Shown here one piece after another: positions 32,830 to 45,090 of a stretch of 64,000 nt of DNA. The DNA lies in contig NC_037672.1 of assembly GCF_003255815.1 (NCBI RefSeq), positions 107,894,686 to 107,958,685 on the forward strand. The letters are read 5' to 3'. Position numbers and translations under genes: made by a program. The stretch is from Theropithecus gelada (Eukaryota; Chordata; Mammalia; Primates; Cercopithecidae). Position 1 is the first letter of the stretch; each line of letters opens with the position of its first letter. Under the pieces are notes generated by a model. The model saw only the letters and a program-made list of their open reading frames with translations. It was not told the origin of the DNA and ran no database searches.

Positions 32830-33055
32830 TACTGTTCAGAGGGAGCAAAAATTGGTGTATCCTTTATAATGTGCCAATTTTTCATGCAATCTCTTTACCA
32901 GAATTTAAAATGTACACATCCTTTGACGTAGCCATTCCATTTCTAGGAATTTATCTAACAGAATAATTGAATAAGTGTGCATGGACATTCGTTAAAACAA
33001 ACTGTCCATTACAAAATTGGCTATTGTAGGAGAAAAGTGGTAATAACGTAAATGC
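32830..33055 (+). mobile_element. Old L1M ORF2-end relic, plus strand
   Basis: 'aaaatgtacacatcctttgacgtagccattccatttctaggaatttatctaac' is L1M ORF2 3' text. Confidence 0.5.
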
Positions 33056-33059
33056 CTAC

Positions 33060-33350
33060 CAAGGAATGTTATGTATCAAATACTGTTCTAAGCACTTCAA
33101 AAACAGTTAAGTCATTTAATCCTCATAACATTATATAGTAATAGAATATAAAACATATATTAAAATATAATCTTAATACTATTATTATCCCTCATTTTAC
33201 AGATGACAAAGCTGAGGCACAGAACAATTAAGCACTTATCCAAAAATCACACTGCCGGTAAGCGGCACAGCCAGGACACAAAGCCAGGTAGTCTGGCTCT
33301 AGAGTCTGTGGGCTTAATCCTGCACTATTTGCCTCTCTCAACATTCTACT
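33060..33350 (-). mobile_element. MIR SINE, minus strand
   Basis: 'atactgttctaagcacttc', 'taatcctcataac', 'ttttacagatgacaaagctgaggcacagaacaattaag' and 'ggtagtctggctctagagtctgtggg' are the full antisense MIR order. Confidence 0.85.
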
Positions 33351-33656
33351 GCCTTCACATAATCATTATATATATTTTTAATTTACAAAAATTAAATTTA
33401 AACATGAGTGAGCTAGTATAGGTGGCTTTCTTTTTCTTTTTCTTTATTTATTTTATATACTTTACATTCTGGGATACATGTACAGAACATGCAGGTTTGT
33501 TACATAGTATACACATGCCATGGTGGTTTGCTGCACCCATCAAACCGTCATCTAGATTAGGTAGTTCTCCTAATGCTATCCTTCCCCTAGCCCTCCACCC
33601 CGCAAAAGGCCCTGGTGTGTGATGTTCCCCTCCCTGTGTCCATGTATTCTCATTGT

Positions 33657-36600
33657 TCAACTCCCAATTATGAGTGAGAACATGTGGTGTTTGATTTTCT
33701 GTTCCTCTGTTAGTTTGCTGAGAATGATGGTTTCCAGCTTCATCCATGTCCCTGCAAAGGACAAGAACTCATACTTTTTTATGGCTGCATAGTATACTGT
33801 GTTGTATATGTGCCACATTTTCTTAATCCATTCTATCATTGATGGGTATTTGGGTTGGTTCCAAGTCTTTGCTATTGTGAACAGTGCCGCAATAAACATA
33901 CGTGTGCATGTGTCTTTATAGTAGAATGATTTGTAATCCTTTGGGTATATACCCAGTAATGGGTCAAATGGTATTTCTGGTTCTAGGTCCTTGAGGAATG
34001 GCCACACTGTCTTCCACAATGGTTGAGCTAGTTACACTCCCACCAACAGTGTAAAAGTATTCCTATTGCTCCACATCCTCTCCAGCATCTGTTGTTTCCT
34101 GACTTTTTAATGATCACCATTCTAACTGGCATGAGATGGTATCTCATTGTGGTTTTGATTTGTATTTCTTTGATGACCAGTGATGATGAGCTTTTTTTTC
34201 ATGTTTGTTGGCTGCAAAAATGTCTTTTTTTGAGAAGTGTCTGTTCATATCCTTTGCTCACTTTTGAATGGGGTTGTTTGTATTTTTCTTATAAATTTGT
34301 TTAAGCTCTTCGTGGATATTAGCCCCTTGTCAAATGCATAGATTGCAAAAACTTTCTCCCATTCCGTAGGCCGCCTGTTCACCCTGATGGTAGTTTATTT
34401 TGCTGTGCAGAAGCTCTTGAGTTTAATTAGATCCCATTTGTCAATTTTGGCTTTTGTTGCCATTGTTCTGGTGTTTTAATCATGAAATCTTTGCCCTTGC
34501 CTATGTCCTGAATGGTATTGCCTAGGTGTTGTTCTAGGGTTTGTATGGTTTTAGGTCTTACGTTTAAGTCTTTAATCCATCTTGAGTTAATTTTTGTATA
34601 AGGTGTAAGGAAAGGGTCCAATTTCAATTTTCTGCATATGGCTAGCCAGTTTTCCCAAAACCATTTATTAAATAGGGAATCCTGTCCCCATTTCTTTTTT
34701 TTGTCAGGTTTGTCAAAGATCAGATGGTTGTAGATGTGTGGTGTTATTTCTGAGGCCTCTGTTCTGTTCCATTGGTCTATGTATCTGTTTTGGTACCAGT
34801 ATCATGCTATTTTGGTTACTATAGTCTTATAGTATAGTTTGAAGTCAGGTGGTGAGATGCCTCCAGCTTTGTTTTTTTGTTTTTTTGTTTTGCATAGGAT
34901 TTTCTTGGTTATACAGGCTCTTTTTTGGTTCCATATAAAAATTAAAGTAGTTTTTTCTAATTCTGTAATGAAAGTCAGTGGTAGCTTGATGGGGATAGCA
35001 TTGAGTCTGTAAATTACTTTGGGCAGTATGGCCATTTTCACCAAATTGATTCTTCCTATCCATGAGCATGGAGTGTTCTTCTGTTTGTTTGTGTTCTCTT
35101 TTATTTTGTTGAGCAGTGGTTTGTAGTTCTCTTTGAAGAGGTTCTTCACATCCCTTGTAAGTTGGATTCCTAGGCCTTTTATTCTCTTTGAGGCAATTGT
35201 GAATGGGAGTTCACTCATGATTTGGCTCTCTATTATTGGTGTATAGGAATGCTTATGATTTTTGCACAGTGATTTTGTATCCTGAGATTTTGCTGAAGTT
35301 GCTTATCAGCTTAAGGAGATTTTGGGCTGAGATGATGGGGTTTTCTAAATATACAATCATGTCATCTGCAAACAGGGACAATTTAACTTCCTTTCTTCCT
35401 ATTTTAATACACTTTATTTCTTTCTCTTGCCTGATTGCCCTGGTCAGAATTTCCCATACTATGTTGAATAGGAGTGGTGAGAGAGGGCATCTTTGTCTTG
35501 TGCCAGTTTTCAAAGGGAATGCTTCCAGCTTTTGCCCATTCACTATGATATTGGCTGTGGGTTTGTCATAAATAGCTCTTGTTATTTTGAGATATATTCC
35601 ATCAATACCTAGTTTATTGACAGTTTTTAGCATGAAGGGGTGTTCAATTTTATTGAAGGCTTTTTCTTCATCTATTGAGATAATCATGTGGTTTTTGTCA
35701 TTGGTTCTGTTTATATGATGGATTATGTTTATTGATTTGCATATGTTGAACCAGCCTTGCATTCTAGGGATGAAGCCAACTTGATGGTGGTGAATAAGCT
35801 TTTTGATGTGCTGCTGGATTCAGTTTGCCAGTATTTTACTGAGGATTTTCACATAGATGTTTATCAGGGATATTGAACTGAAATTTTCTTTTTTTGTTGT
35901 GTCTCTGCCAGGTTTTGGAATCAGGATGATGCTGGCCTCATAAAATGAGTTAGGTAGGATTCCCTCTTTTTCTATTGTTTGGAATAGTTTCAGAAGGAAT
36001 GGTACCAGCTCCTCTTCGTACCTCTGGTAGAATTCGGCTGTGAATCCATCTGGTCCTGGGCTTTTTTTTGGTTGGTGGGCTATTAATTACTACCACAACT
36101 TCAGAACTTGTTATTGGTCTATTCAGGGATTCGACTTCTTCCTGGTTTAGTCTTGGGAGGGTGTATGTGTCCAGGAATTTGTCCATTTCTTCTAGATTTT
36201 CTAGTTGATTTGCATAGAGGTGTTTACAGTATTCTCTGATGGTAGTTTGTATTTCTGTGGGATTGGTGGTGATATCCCCTTTATCATTTTTTATTGTGTC
36301 TATTTGATTCTTCTCTCTATTCCTTCTGTATAAGTCTGACTAGCAGTCTATGTATTTTGTTCATCTTTTCAAAAAACCACCTCCTGGATTCATTAATTTT
36401 TTGAAGAGTTTTTTGTGTCTCCATCTCCTTCAGTTCTACTCTGATCTTAGTTATTTCTTGTCTTCTGCTAGATTTTGAACTTGTTTACTTTTCCTTCCCT
36501 AATTCTTTTGTGATGTTAGGGTGTCGATTTCAGATCTTTCTTTCTTTCTCTTGTGGGCATTTAGTGCTATAAATTTCCCTCTAAATGCTGCAGTAGCTGT

Positions 36601-37469
36601 GTCCCAGAGATTCTGGTACATTGTGTCTTTGTTCTTATTGGTTGCTAAGAAATTATTTATTTCTGCCTTAATTTCATTATTCACCCAGTAGTTATTCAGG
36701 AGCAGGTTGTTCCGTTTCCATGTAGTTGTGCAGTTTTGAGTGAGTTTCTTAATCCTGAGTTCTAATTTGATTGCCCTGTGGTCTGAGAGACTGTTTGTTA
36801 TGATTTTCATTGTTTTGCATTTGCTGAGGAGTGTTTTACTTCCAATTATGTGGTCAATTTTAGAATAAGTGCAATGTGGTACTGAGAAGAATGTATATTC
36901 TGTTGATTTGGGGTGGATAGTTCGTATATAACTATTAGGTCCGCTTGGTCCAGAGCTGGGTTCAAGTCTTGAATATCCTCGTAAATTTTCTGTCTCGTTT
37001 ATCTGTCTAATATTGACAGTGGGGTGTTAAAGTCTTCCACTATTATTGTGTGGGAGTCTAAGTCTTTTTGTAGGTCTCTAAGAACTTGCTTTATGAATCC
37101 AGGTGCTTCTGTATTGGGTGCATATATATTTAGGATAGTTAGTTCTTCTTGTTGTATTGATCCCTTTACATTATGTAATGCCCTTCTTTGTCTTTTTTGA
37201 TCTTTGTTGGTTTAAAGTCTATTTTATCAGAGACTAGGATTGCAACCCCTGCTTTTATTTTTTTGCTTTCCATTTTCTTGGTAAACCTTCCTCTGTCATT
37301 TTATTTTGAGCCTATGTGTGTCTTTGCATGTGAGATGGGTCTCCTGAAAACAGCACACTGATGGGTCTTGACTCCTTATCCAATTTGCCAATCTGTGTCT
37401 TTTAATTGGGGCATTTAGCCCATTTACATTTAAGGTTACTATTGTTATGTGTGAATTTGATCCTGTCAT
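33657..37469 (-). pseudogene. L1 ORF2p relic (endonuclease/reverse transcriptase)
   Basis: The normal product nicks DNA and primes reverse transcription. Start codon at 37469 on the minus strand; stop at 33657-33659. Readable pieces in order: endonuclease end SLSDHRAIKLELRI with NYWVNNEIKAEI (36810-36499); 36186-35950; the RT core with IISIDEEKAFNKIEHPF, RQRCPLSPLLFNI and the catalytic FADDMIVYLE motif (35762-35253); 35218-34802; and the C-terminal FTIAKTWNQPKYPSM (34019-33657). Nearly the full ~3.8 kb is present, but no continuous frame. Confidence 0.93.
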
Positions 37470-37533
37470 TATGATGCTAGTTGGTTGTTTTGCCCATTAG
37501 TTGATGTAGCTTCTTCATATTATCGATGGTCTT

Positions 37534-38558
37534 TACAATTTGATATGTTTTTGCAGTGGCTGGGATGGGTTTTTCCCTTCTGTATTTAATGCCTCCTTCA
37601 GGAGCTCTTGTAAGGCAGGCCTGGTGGTGACAAACTCTCTCAGCATTTGCTTGTCTGTAAAGGTTTTTATTTCTCTTTCACTTATGAAACTTAGTTTGGC
37701 TAGATATGAAATTCTGCATTGAAAATTCTTTTCTTTAACAATGTTGAATATTGGCCCTCACTCTCTTCTGGCTTGTAGGGTTTCTGCAGAGAGATCTGCT
37801 GTTACTCTGATGGGCTTTCCTTTGTGGGTAACCTGACCTTTCTCTCTGGCTGCCCTTAACATTTTTTCCTTCATTTCAACCTTCATGAATCTGATGGTTG
37901 TGTATCTTTGGGTTGTTCTTCTAGAGGAATGTCCTTGTGGTGTTCTCTGTATTTTCTGAATTTGAATGTTGGCCTGTCTTGCTAGGTTGGGGAAGTTCTC
38001 CTGGATAGTATCCTGAAGAGTGTTTTCCAACTTGGTTCCATTCTCCCCATCACTCTCAGGTACACCAATCAAACGTAGGTTTGGTCTTTTCACATGGTCC
38101 CATATTTCTTGGAGTCTTTGTTTGTTCCTTTTCATTTTTTTTTCCTCTAATTTTGTCCTAATGCTTTATTTCATTAAGTTGATCTTCAATCTCTGATATC
38201 CTTTCTTCCACTTGGTTGCTGTGGGTATTGATACTTGTGTATGCTTCACAAAGTTCTTGTGCTGTGTTTTTCAGCTCCATCAGGTCATTTATGTTCTTCT
38301 CTAAACTGGTTATTCTAGTTAGCAATTCCTCTTACATTTTTTCAAGGTTCTTAGCGTCCTTACATTGGGTTAGAACATGCTCCTTTAGCTCGGAGGAGTT
38401 TGTTATTACCCATCTCTGAAGCATACTTCTGTCAATTCATCAAACTTATTCTCCATCCAGTTTTGTTCCCTTGCTGGCAAGGGGTTGTGATCCTTTGGAG
38501 GAGAAGAGGTGCTCTGGTTTTTGCAATTGTCTGCCTTTTTACACTGGTTTTTCCTCAT
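37534..38558 (-). pseudogene. L1 ORF1p relic
   Basis: Start-codon region at 38558; the readable core 38135-37758 covers the RRM (RLIGVPESDGENGTKLENTL) and the beginning of the C-terminal domain (RVTADLSAETLQARRE). The coiled-coil part upstream is frameshifted. Non-functional. Confidence 0.9.
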
Positions 38559-39898
38559 CTTCGTGGATTTATCTACCTTTGGTCTTTGATGTTGGTGACC
38601 TTTGGATGGGGTTTCTGTGTGGACGTTCTTTTTGTTGATGTTGGTACTATTCCTTTCTGTGGGTTGTTTTCCTTCTAACAGTCAGGCCCCTTTGCTGCAG
38701 GTCTGCTGGAGTTTGCCAGAGGTCCACTCCAGACCCTGTTTGCCTCGGTATCACCAGTGGAGGCTGCAGAACAGCAAAGATTGCTGCCTTTTCCTTCCTC
38801 TGAAAGCTTTGTTTCAGAGGGGCACTGGCCAGATGCCAGCCAGAGCTCTCCTGTATGAGGTGTCTGTCAACTCCTGCTGGGAGGTGTCTCCCAGTCAGGA
38901 GGCACAGGGGTCAGAGACCCACTTGAGGACATACTCTGTCCTTTAGCAGAGCTTGAGCACTGTGCTGGGAGATCTGCTGCTCTCTTCAGAGCAGGCAGGC
39001 AGGAATGTTTAAGTCTGCTGAAGCTGCACCCATAGCTGCCCCTACCCTGAGGTGCTCTGTCCCAGGGAAATGGGAGTTTTATCTATAAGCCCCTGACTGG
39101 GGTTTCTGCCTTTCTTTCAGAGATGCCCTGCCCTGAGAAGAGGAATCTAGAGAGGCAGTCTGGCTACAGCGGCTTTGCTGAGCTGCAGTGGGCTCTGCCC
39201 AGATCGAACTTCCTGGTGGCTTTGTTTACACTGTGAGGGGAAAACCCCTACTGAAGCCTCAGTAATGGTAAACGCCCCTCCCCCCACCAAGCTTGAGCAT
39301 CCCAGATCGACTTCAGACTGCTGTGCTGGCAGTGAGAATTTCAAGCCAGTGAATCTTAGCTTGCTGGGCTCCATGGGGGTGGGATCCTCTGAGCTAGACC
39401 ACTCAGCTCCCTGACTTCAGCCCCCTTTCCATGGGAGTGAACGATTCTGTCTCGCTGGCATTCCAGGTGCCACTGGGGTATGAAAAAAACTTCTGAGCTA
39501 GCTCGGAGTCTGCCCAAATGGCTGCCCAGTTTTGTGCTTGAAACCTAGGGCCCTGGTGGTGTAGGCACGTGAGGTAATATCCTGGTTTGCGGGTTGTGAA
39601 GACTGTGGGAAAACCAAAGTATGTGGGCCGGAATGCACCATTCCTCACAGCACAGTCCCTCATTGCTTTCCTTGGCTAGAGGAGGGAGTTCCCTGACCCC
39701 TTGTGCTTCCTAGATGGGGCAATGACCCACCTTGCTTCGGCTCACCCTCTATGGGCTGCACCCACTGTCTAACCATTCCCAATGAGATGAGCCGGGTACC
39801 TCAGTTGAAAATGCAGAAATCACCTGCCTTCTGTGTTGATCTCGCTGGGAGGTACAGACTGGAGCTGTTCCTATTTGGCCATCTTGCCAGCCACCTAG
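38559..39898 (-). promoter_or_regulatory. L1 5'UTR
   Basis: GC-richer sequence upstream of ORF1, ending in the complement of the L1 5' terminus ('ggccatcttg'). Intact L1 5'UTRs have sense and antisense promoter activity; none can be shown here. Random open frames lie on both strands. Confidence 0.8.
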
Positions 39899-39902
39899 AC
39901 CT

Positions 39903-41114
39903 CTTTTTCTTAATTAGAAATTTTATTTTCTATTCAATCTTTCTTTTACTCTACCACAAAGGAATAAGGTTTCTCTTTTGAAATAAAAACATTTGAAAAA
40001 ATTGAAAAAATATGTCTGATATGATCATGTTCATGTAGAAATGCATATTTATGTCTGCATTTTAAAATTAAAGAATTTTAAAGAAAAGAATAGGCCTTAG
40101 AAGTGGGTACACAAAGTTGAAGATAGTGGTCTGTGAGTGAAGTTCTGAGTGTTTTCTATTTTCTGCCTTTTGCTTGTCTATGGTTCGTTTTTATTTTCCC
40201 ACTAATGAAAGCACATTGTTCTTGTAAAATGAGAAACACAACAGCAATATGTGAATGTGCCTATCATGCAAATATGTATAAAATTTATGCTTTTATAAGA
40301 GTGGCTTTTAAGGATAAATAGATGAAATTACAAATAGAGGTGAGGGAAAATACATCTTCTTACACTGTTTTATAGTTTTGCTTCTTAAAACTGTAGAGCT
40401 CATGCATCAAGTAGACTGGAAGGTTTCTGATGCTCAAATTTCATTATTTTCTTCCTTGAATCACTTCAGTAAGAGCAGATCTCAGAGAATTAATAAACTT
40501 TTCTATTCCAACATTCTTCTTCCTGCATACTAGTCCATGGTGTTTCTTGCCTGCCAGTCTTCTCAGCTAGGTTTCTTTTTCATGAGTGAAGAGTGTAGGT
40601 GGCTTTCCTTTTTCTTAATTAGCAATTTTATTTTCTATTCAGTCTTGCTTTTACTCTACCACAAAATAATAAGATTTCTCTTTTGAAATAAATAATGTTC
40701 TTTGCCTCATCTACTAACTGGATGTGATACATTTATTTCATGAAGTTATCTTGGGTCCTTCAGGGAAGCCAACTTTATTCAGAGCAATCTGAATTATATG
40801 CATTGATAAACCAATCAGCTGTGATTCATCCAAGGTGACAGAATTTACAAGGGCTTCAAAGTGGCTGTCACACTAAACTCTGGGAAATGTTAATGTTGGG
40901 CTAACTGAAAATTATAACTAGGACATTTCTTGAACTTATTTTCCTTTAGTACAGGCAGGTAAAATTGGTTCTCTTCATTTTATAAATGTTATTCTTCAAA
41001 AAGAATCTGGTAGTACAAGATGACTTGCTTGCTTTCTGAATATTTTAATTCTGGATTGTTATATGTTTTGCTGGTAAGTTATTTAAGTTATTTTAATTGA
41101 TCATATTGTTTTTA
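39903..41114. other. Unassigned AT-rich DNA carrying a local duplication
   Basis: 39903-39985 and 40607-40697 are two copies (about 90% alike) of 'tttttcttaattag-aattttattttctattca...ctctaccacaaa...tttctcttttgaaataaa'. No gene seen. Confidence 0.6.
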
Positions 41115-43200
41115 AAAATGAGATTTTAAAAAATATATATATTTTTTAATTTGGGGGGTACATGCACAGGTTTGTTTCAAGAGTATATTGTGTGATGCTG
41201 AGGTTTGGGCTTTTATTTATCTGGTCACCCAGATAGTGAACCAAGTGCCAAATAGAAAGTTTTTAAAACCTTGCCCCTCTCCCTTCCTGTCTCCTTTTAG
41301 AATCCCTGGTGTCTATTGTTCCCATCTTTATGTATGTGTATAACCAAGATTCATCACTCACTTATAAGTGAGAACACGTGATATTTGATTTTCTGTTTCT
41401 GTATTAATTTGCTTAGGATAATGGCTTCTAGGTGCATCTGTGTTGCTGCAAAGGACATGATCTCATTCTTTTTTTCTTTTTTTTCTTTTTTTTTTTGAGA
41501 TGGAGTCTCATTCTGTCGCCCAGGCTGGAGTGCAGTGGCGCTATCTCGGCTCACTGCAAGCTCTGCCTCCCCCCCGGTTCACGCCATTCTCCTGCCTCGG
41601 CCTCCCAAGTAGCTGGGACTACAGGTGCCCACCAGCAGGACTGTCTAATTTTTTGTATTTTTAGTAGAGACGGGATTTCACCGTGTTAGCCAGGATGGTC
41701 TCAATTTCCTGACCTCGTGATCCACCCACCTTGGCCTCCCAAAGTGCTGGGATTTCAGGCGTGAGCCACCACGCCCGGCTGATCTCATTCTTTTTTTATG
41801 GCTGCATAGTATTCCATGGTGTGTAAATACCACATTTTCTTTATCCAGTCCACTGTTGATGGGCACCTATATTGATTCTCTGTCTTTGCTATTGTGAACA
41901 GTGCTGAAATGAACATAAAGGGCATGTGTCTTTTTGGTGGAATGATTTATATTCTGCTGGGTATGTAACCATAATGGGATTACTGGATTAAATGGTAGTT
42001 CCATTTTTAGTCCTTTGAGAAATCTTCAAACTGCCTTCCATAGTGGCTGAACTAATTTACACTCCCACCAGCAGTGTATAGGCATTCCCTTTTCTCCATA
42101 GCCTTGCCAACATCTGTTAGTTTTTGACTTTTTAGTAATAGCCATTCTGACTGATGTGAGATGGTATCTCATTGTGGTTTTAATTTGCATCTCTCTACTA
42201 ATTAGTCATGTTGAGCATTTTTTCATGTTAGTTGGCTGCTTATATGTCTTCTTTTAAGAGGTGTCTGTTCATGTCCTTTGCCTACTTTTTAAATGAGGTT
42301 CTTTGCTTTTTCTCATTGAGTTTAAGGTCCTTATAGATTCTGGATATTAGACCCTTGTTGTATGCATAGCTTGCAAATATTTTCTCCCATTCTGTTGGTT
42401 GTCTGTTTACTCTGTTGATAGTTTCTTTTGGTGTGCAGAAGCTCTTTAGTTCAATTAGTTCCCACTTGTCAAATTTTGTTTTTGTTGTAACTGCTTTTGG
42501 AGACTTTGTCATGAAATCTTTGCTACGGCCTATGTCTAGAAAGGCATTTCTTTGATTTTTTTCCTAGGGTTTTTATAGTTTTAGGTCTTACATTTAAGTC
42601 TTTTTCCATTTTGAGTTGCTTTTTGTATATTATGAAAGAAGGGGTTCAGTTTCAATCTTCTGTCATCTTCTAAGTGGCTATATGGCTAGCCACTTATCCC
42701 AACACCATTTATTGAATAGCGACTTCTTTCTCTATTGCATGTTATCTTCGACTTTGTTGAAGGTCAGATGATTGTAGGTGTGCAGCTTTATTTCTGAGTT
42801 CTCTAGGTCTATGTGTCTGTTTTTGTACCAGTATCATGTTGTTTTGGCTACTGTAGTTTTGTTGTATAGTTTGAAATCAGATAATGTGATGCCTCTGTTC
42901 TTTTTGCTTAGGATTGCTTTGGCTATTTATGCTCTTTTTTGGTTCCATATGAATGTTAGAATAGTTTTTTCTAATTCTGTGCAAAATGACAGTGGTAGTT
43001 TGATAGTAATAGCATTGAATCTGTAAATTGGTTTGGGCAGTATGGCCAATATAACAATATTGATTCTTCTTATCCATGAGCATGGAATTTTTTTTATTTG
43101 TTTGTGTCATTTCTGATTTCTTTCTGCAGTGTTTTATAATTCTTACTGCAGATAATTTACTTCCCCAGTTAGCTATATTCATAGGTATTTTAATCTTTTC
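41115..43200 (-). mobile_element. 5'-truncated L1 (L1PB/L1MA-type), minus strand
   Basis: 3' end at 41115 ('tttggggggtacatgcacagg'), ORF2 C-terminal region through 'ggctgcatagtattccatggtg', ending about 43200 within ORF2. An Alu at 41476-41779 interrupts it. Short open frames (for example 43182-42877) are ORF2 shards. Confidence 0.88.
41476..41779 (-). mobile_element. Alu SINE nested in L1, with target duplication
   Basis: A complete minus-strand Alu ending '-ccacgcccggc'. The direct repeat tgatctcattcttttttt lies at 41458-41475 and 41780-41797. A small 'cccccccgg' C-run is in the right arm. Confidence 0.97.
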
Positions 43201-43985
43201 ATGGGATTACCAATTTTCTAGCAAAATGTTAAATATTAACTCATGAACATTAATCCTTTTTGAATGAGATTTTTTCTAAAATATATTACTGCAAATTTTA
43301 CATTTCCTACCACTATATTTTTTGGTAATTCTATTTCCTTTTTAAATCAAACGTATAAATTAACTTTACTGTTAAATATAGAAAATTACTTATTGAATGA
43401 CTGCAATGTTTATAAGCACACACATAATTATGTTCTGTGAAACATTCTGCATAATTTGCAATGAACGATAACTCTTTAAAAAGTATTTCAGGTGATTGTA
43501 TTTAGGATCAAAGTCTTCAGCATTTACATAAGGTCAAGGAGAAGTAGTTATTGGACATGTTCCAAACAAGCTAAACAGATTTTAGTGGGTAACTAAACTA
43601 TAACTGGTAATGTATATTGCTTGGTCTTTTATGATACAATGTCCTTTCCATTTTGAGTTTTTAAATCCACCTCACCCCAAAGTTTAGATATTAAAAAATT
43701 ATTTCTACCATTGTCATTTCACCTGCCATAAAAAATGCTCATTCTTAGCAATAGGTAAGTATATAATATCTAAACAATTGAAAAAAAAAAGACTCAAATA
43801 TTTTAATTGAATCCATTGGCTATAGGTAGTCCATTCAGTGGTATAATTGAGAGGAACTCAGGATTTATTGCTCTGGGTGGGTAGGAAAAACTGAAAAATG
43901 TGGCTAATATTGAGTTTCAAATGGCCCTTGAAATTGCTTGTGATTATCCACTAAAGCATGCACTAAGTTGATGTACACTAAGGTA
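43201..43985. other. Unassigned AT-rich DNA
   Basis: No gene or named repeat seen. Confidence 0.5.
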
Positions 43986-43989
43986 ACAT

Positions 43990-44170
43990 GGTAGAGCATT
44001 AAGGCAACGCTTTGTGAGTTGGTGTATCTGTTTGATTCTCATTTTTCCGTATCCCCAAGTATAAAATGAGACAATAGCAGTGATCTATCAAGATTACTGG
44101 AAGGTGGTAAATAATGCATAGGAAACTGCCTGCCATGTGACTCACAATTAGTATTAGCGTCTTCCCCTTG
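43990..44170 (+). mobile_element. MIR-like relic, plus strand
   Basis: 'ttgattctcatttttccgtatccccaagtataaaatgagacaatag ... actggaaggtggtaaataatgcataggaaactgcctgccat' is a diverged MIR. Confidence 0.55.
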
Positions 44171-44219
44171 AATGATAAATACAGTGGAATAACTACTGAC
44201 TTTTTAATATGATGGAATT

Positions 44220-45080
44220 ATTTTTCATTCATTCTCCAAATATTTATTGAGCAAGTCAGTCACAGATTACACATGAAAGCAGAAGCCTCTCAATATATTC
44301 CAAGTATGAATATTTTCAATGCAGGGAATTAGAGGCTTACCCAATGGTTAGAAGGCTGCAGAAGCCAAGGTGAAGAAGGCTGACAGCAACAAACTCAGCC
44401 TATGCACTATGAGGTTCTCAAGAGTTTGCACAAAAGACAGCTGAAATTAACCTCTGGGAGATTCCCTCTGACCTTTCAGTCTGCAGGAGTGATGCAGGTG
44501 CTTTTCGGGAAGCTCACCTGGAAACTGCTTCAAACCTTATATCTTGGTCATGTGCCTGCAGCCACTTCCAGAAAATAATGACCCCTTTCTCTTCCAAATC
44601 TTGTGCACGTGCTTCCCATTGCAGTGGGTTTCTGGGAAATGTCGTTCTCAGCTTCTCCTGCAGTGGAGACCTTAGAAAGGGGTAGCAGTGATGCCAGGTT
44701 GACCCTAGGTAATCCAGCACACCAACTATGCATAGCCCTGTGCTCAATGTTGTGAAGAATACAATGGTAACGCGCGTGTGGATCTTGTTTCCATCCTGCT
44801 CCCAATGGGAAAGGGAGGATAAGACATGTAAATAAAACCAGTAGTCCAAGGCAGAAGACTCAGGTGGAGGCAGATGCAGGAACAATGCTGGGCAAATTGG
44901 TGAAAGAAAGATGTTTTTCAGTCAGGGAAAGGAGAATCAGGGAAGGCTTCATGGAATAGGTGGACTTTGGGTTCAACTTGAAGAACCAGTAAGTTTGGGG
45001 TTTAAGTAAATATGGAAAAGCAGGGAATTCCAGGAACATGAAAACATTACAAAGAGAAACACAGAAATAGAAAAGAGTGT
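44220..45080 (+). mobile_element. Possible L2-like relic(s)
   Basis: 'ttcattcattctccaaatatttattgagcaagtc' and, further on, 'gggaaggcttcatggaataggtggactttgggttcaacttgaagaacc', 'gcagggaattccaggaacatg' read like L2-associated text. The section between is not assignable. Confidence 0.45.
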
Positions 45081-45090
45081 AGTGGGTACT

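Larger units (their letters stand above)
33433..39898 (-). mobile_element. Near full-length L1 (older L1PA-type), minus strand
   Basis: Reads in reverse: 3' tail and 3'UTR (33433-33656), ORF2 (33657-37469), inter-ORF spacer, ORF1 (37534-38558), and a ~1.3-kb 5'UTR ending at 'tttggccatcttg' (39886), the complement of the L1 start. Length is about 6.4 kb, as for an intact L1. Both ORFs are broken by many stops and frameshifts. The text of the 5'UTR and the 'gagaacatgtggtg' 3' end suggest an older L1PA subfamily. The flanking DNA is one copy of a locally duplicated segment (see findings). Confidence 0.93.

Noticed and set aside
33657..36810. Possibility that the minus-strand L1 is retrotransposition-competent
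   Set aside because: The RT catalytic FADD box is present, but the ORF2 frame is interrupted many times and ORF1 is also broken.
38602..39663. Open frames around the minus-strand L1 5'UTR
   Set aside because: L1 5'UTR sequence in random frames, no family resemblance.
44514..44885. 123-codon minus-strand open frame
   Set aside because: Overlaps L2-like relic text, has a competing open frame on the same strand and no recognisable domain.
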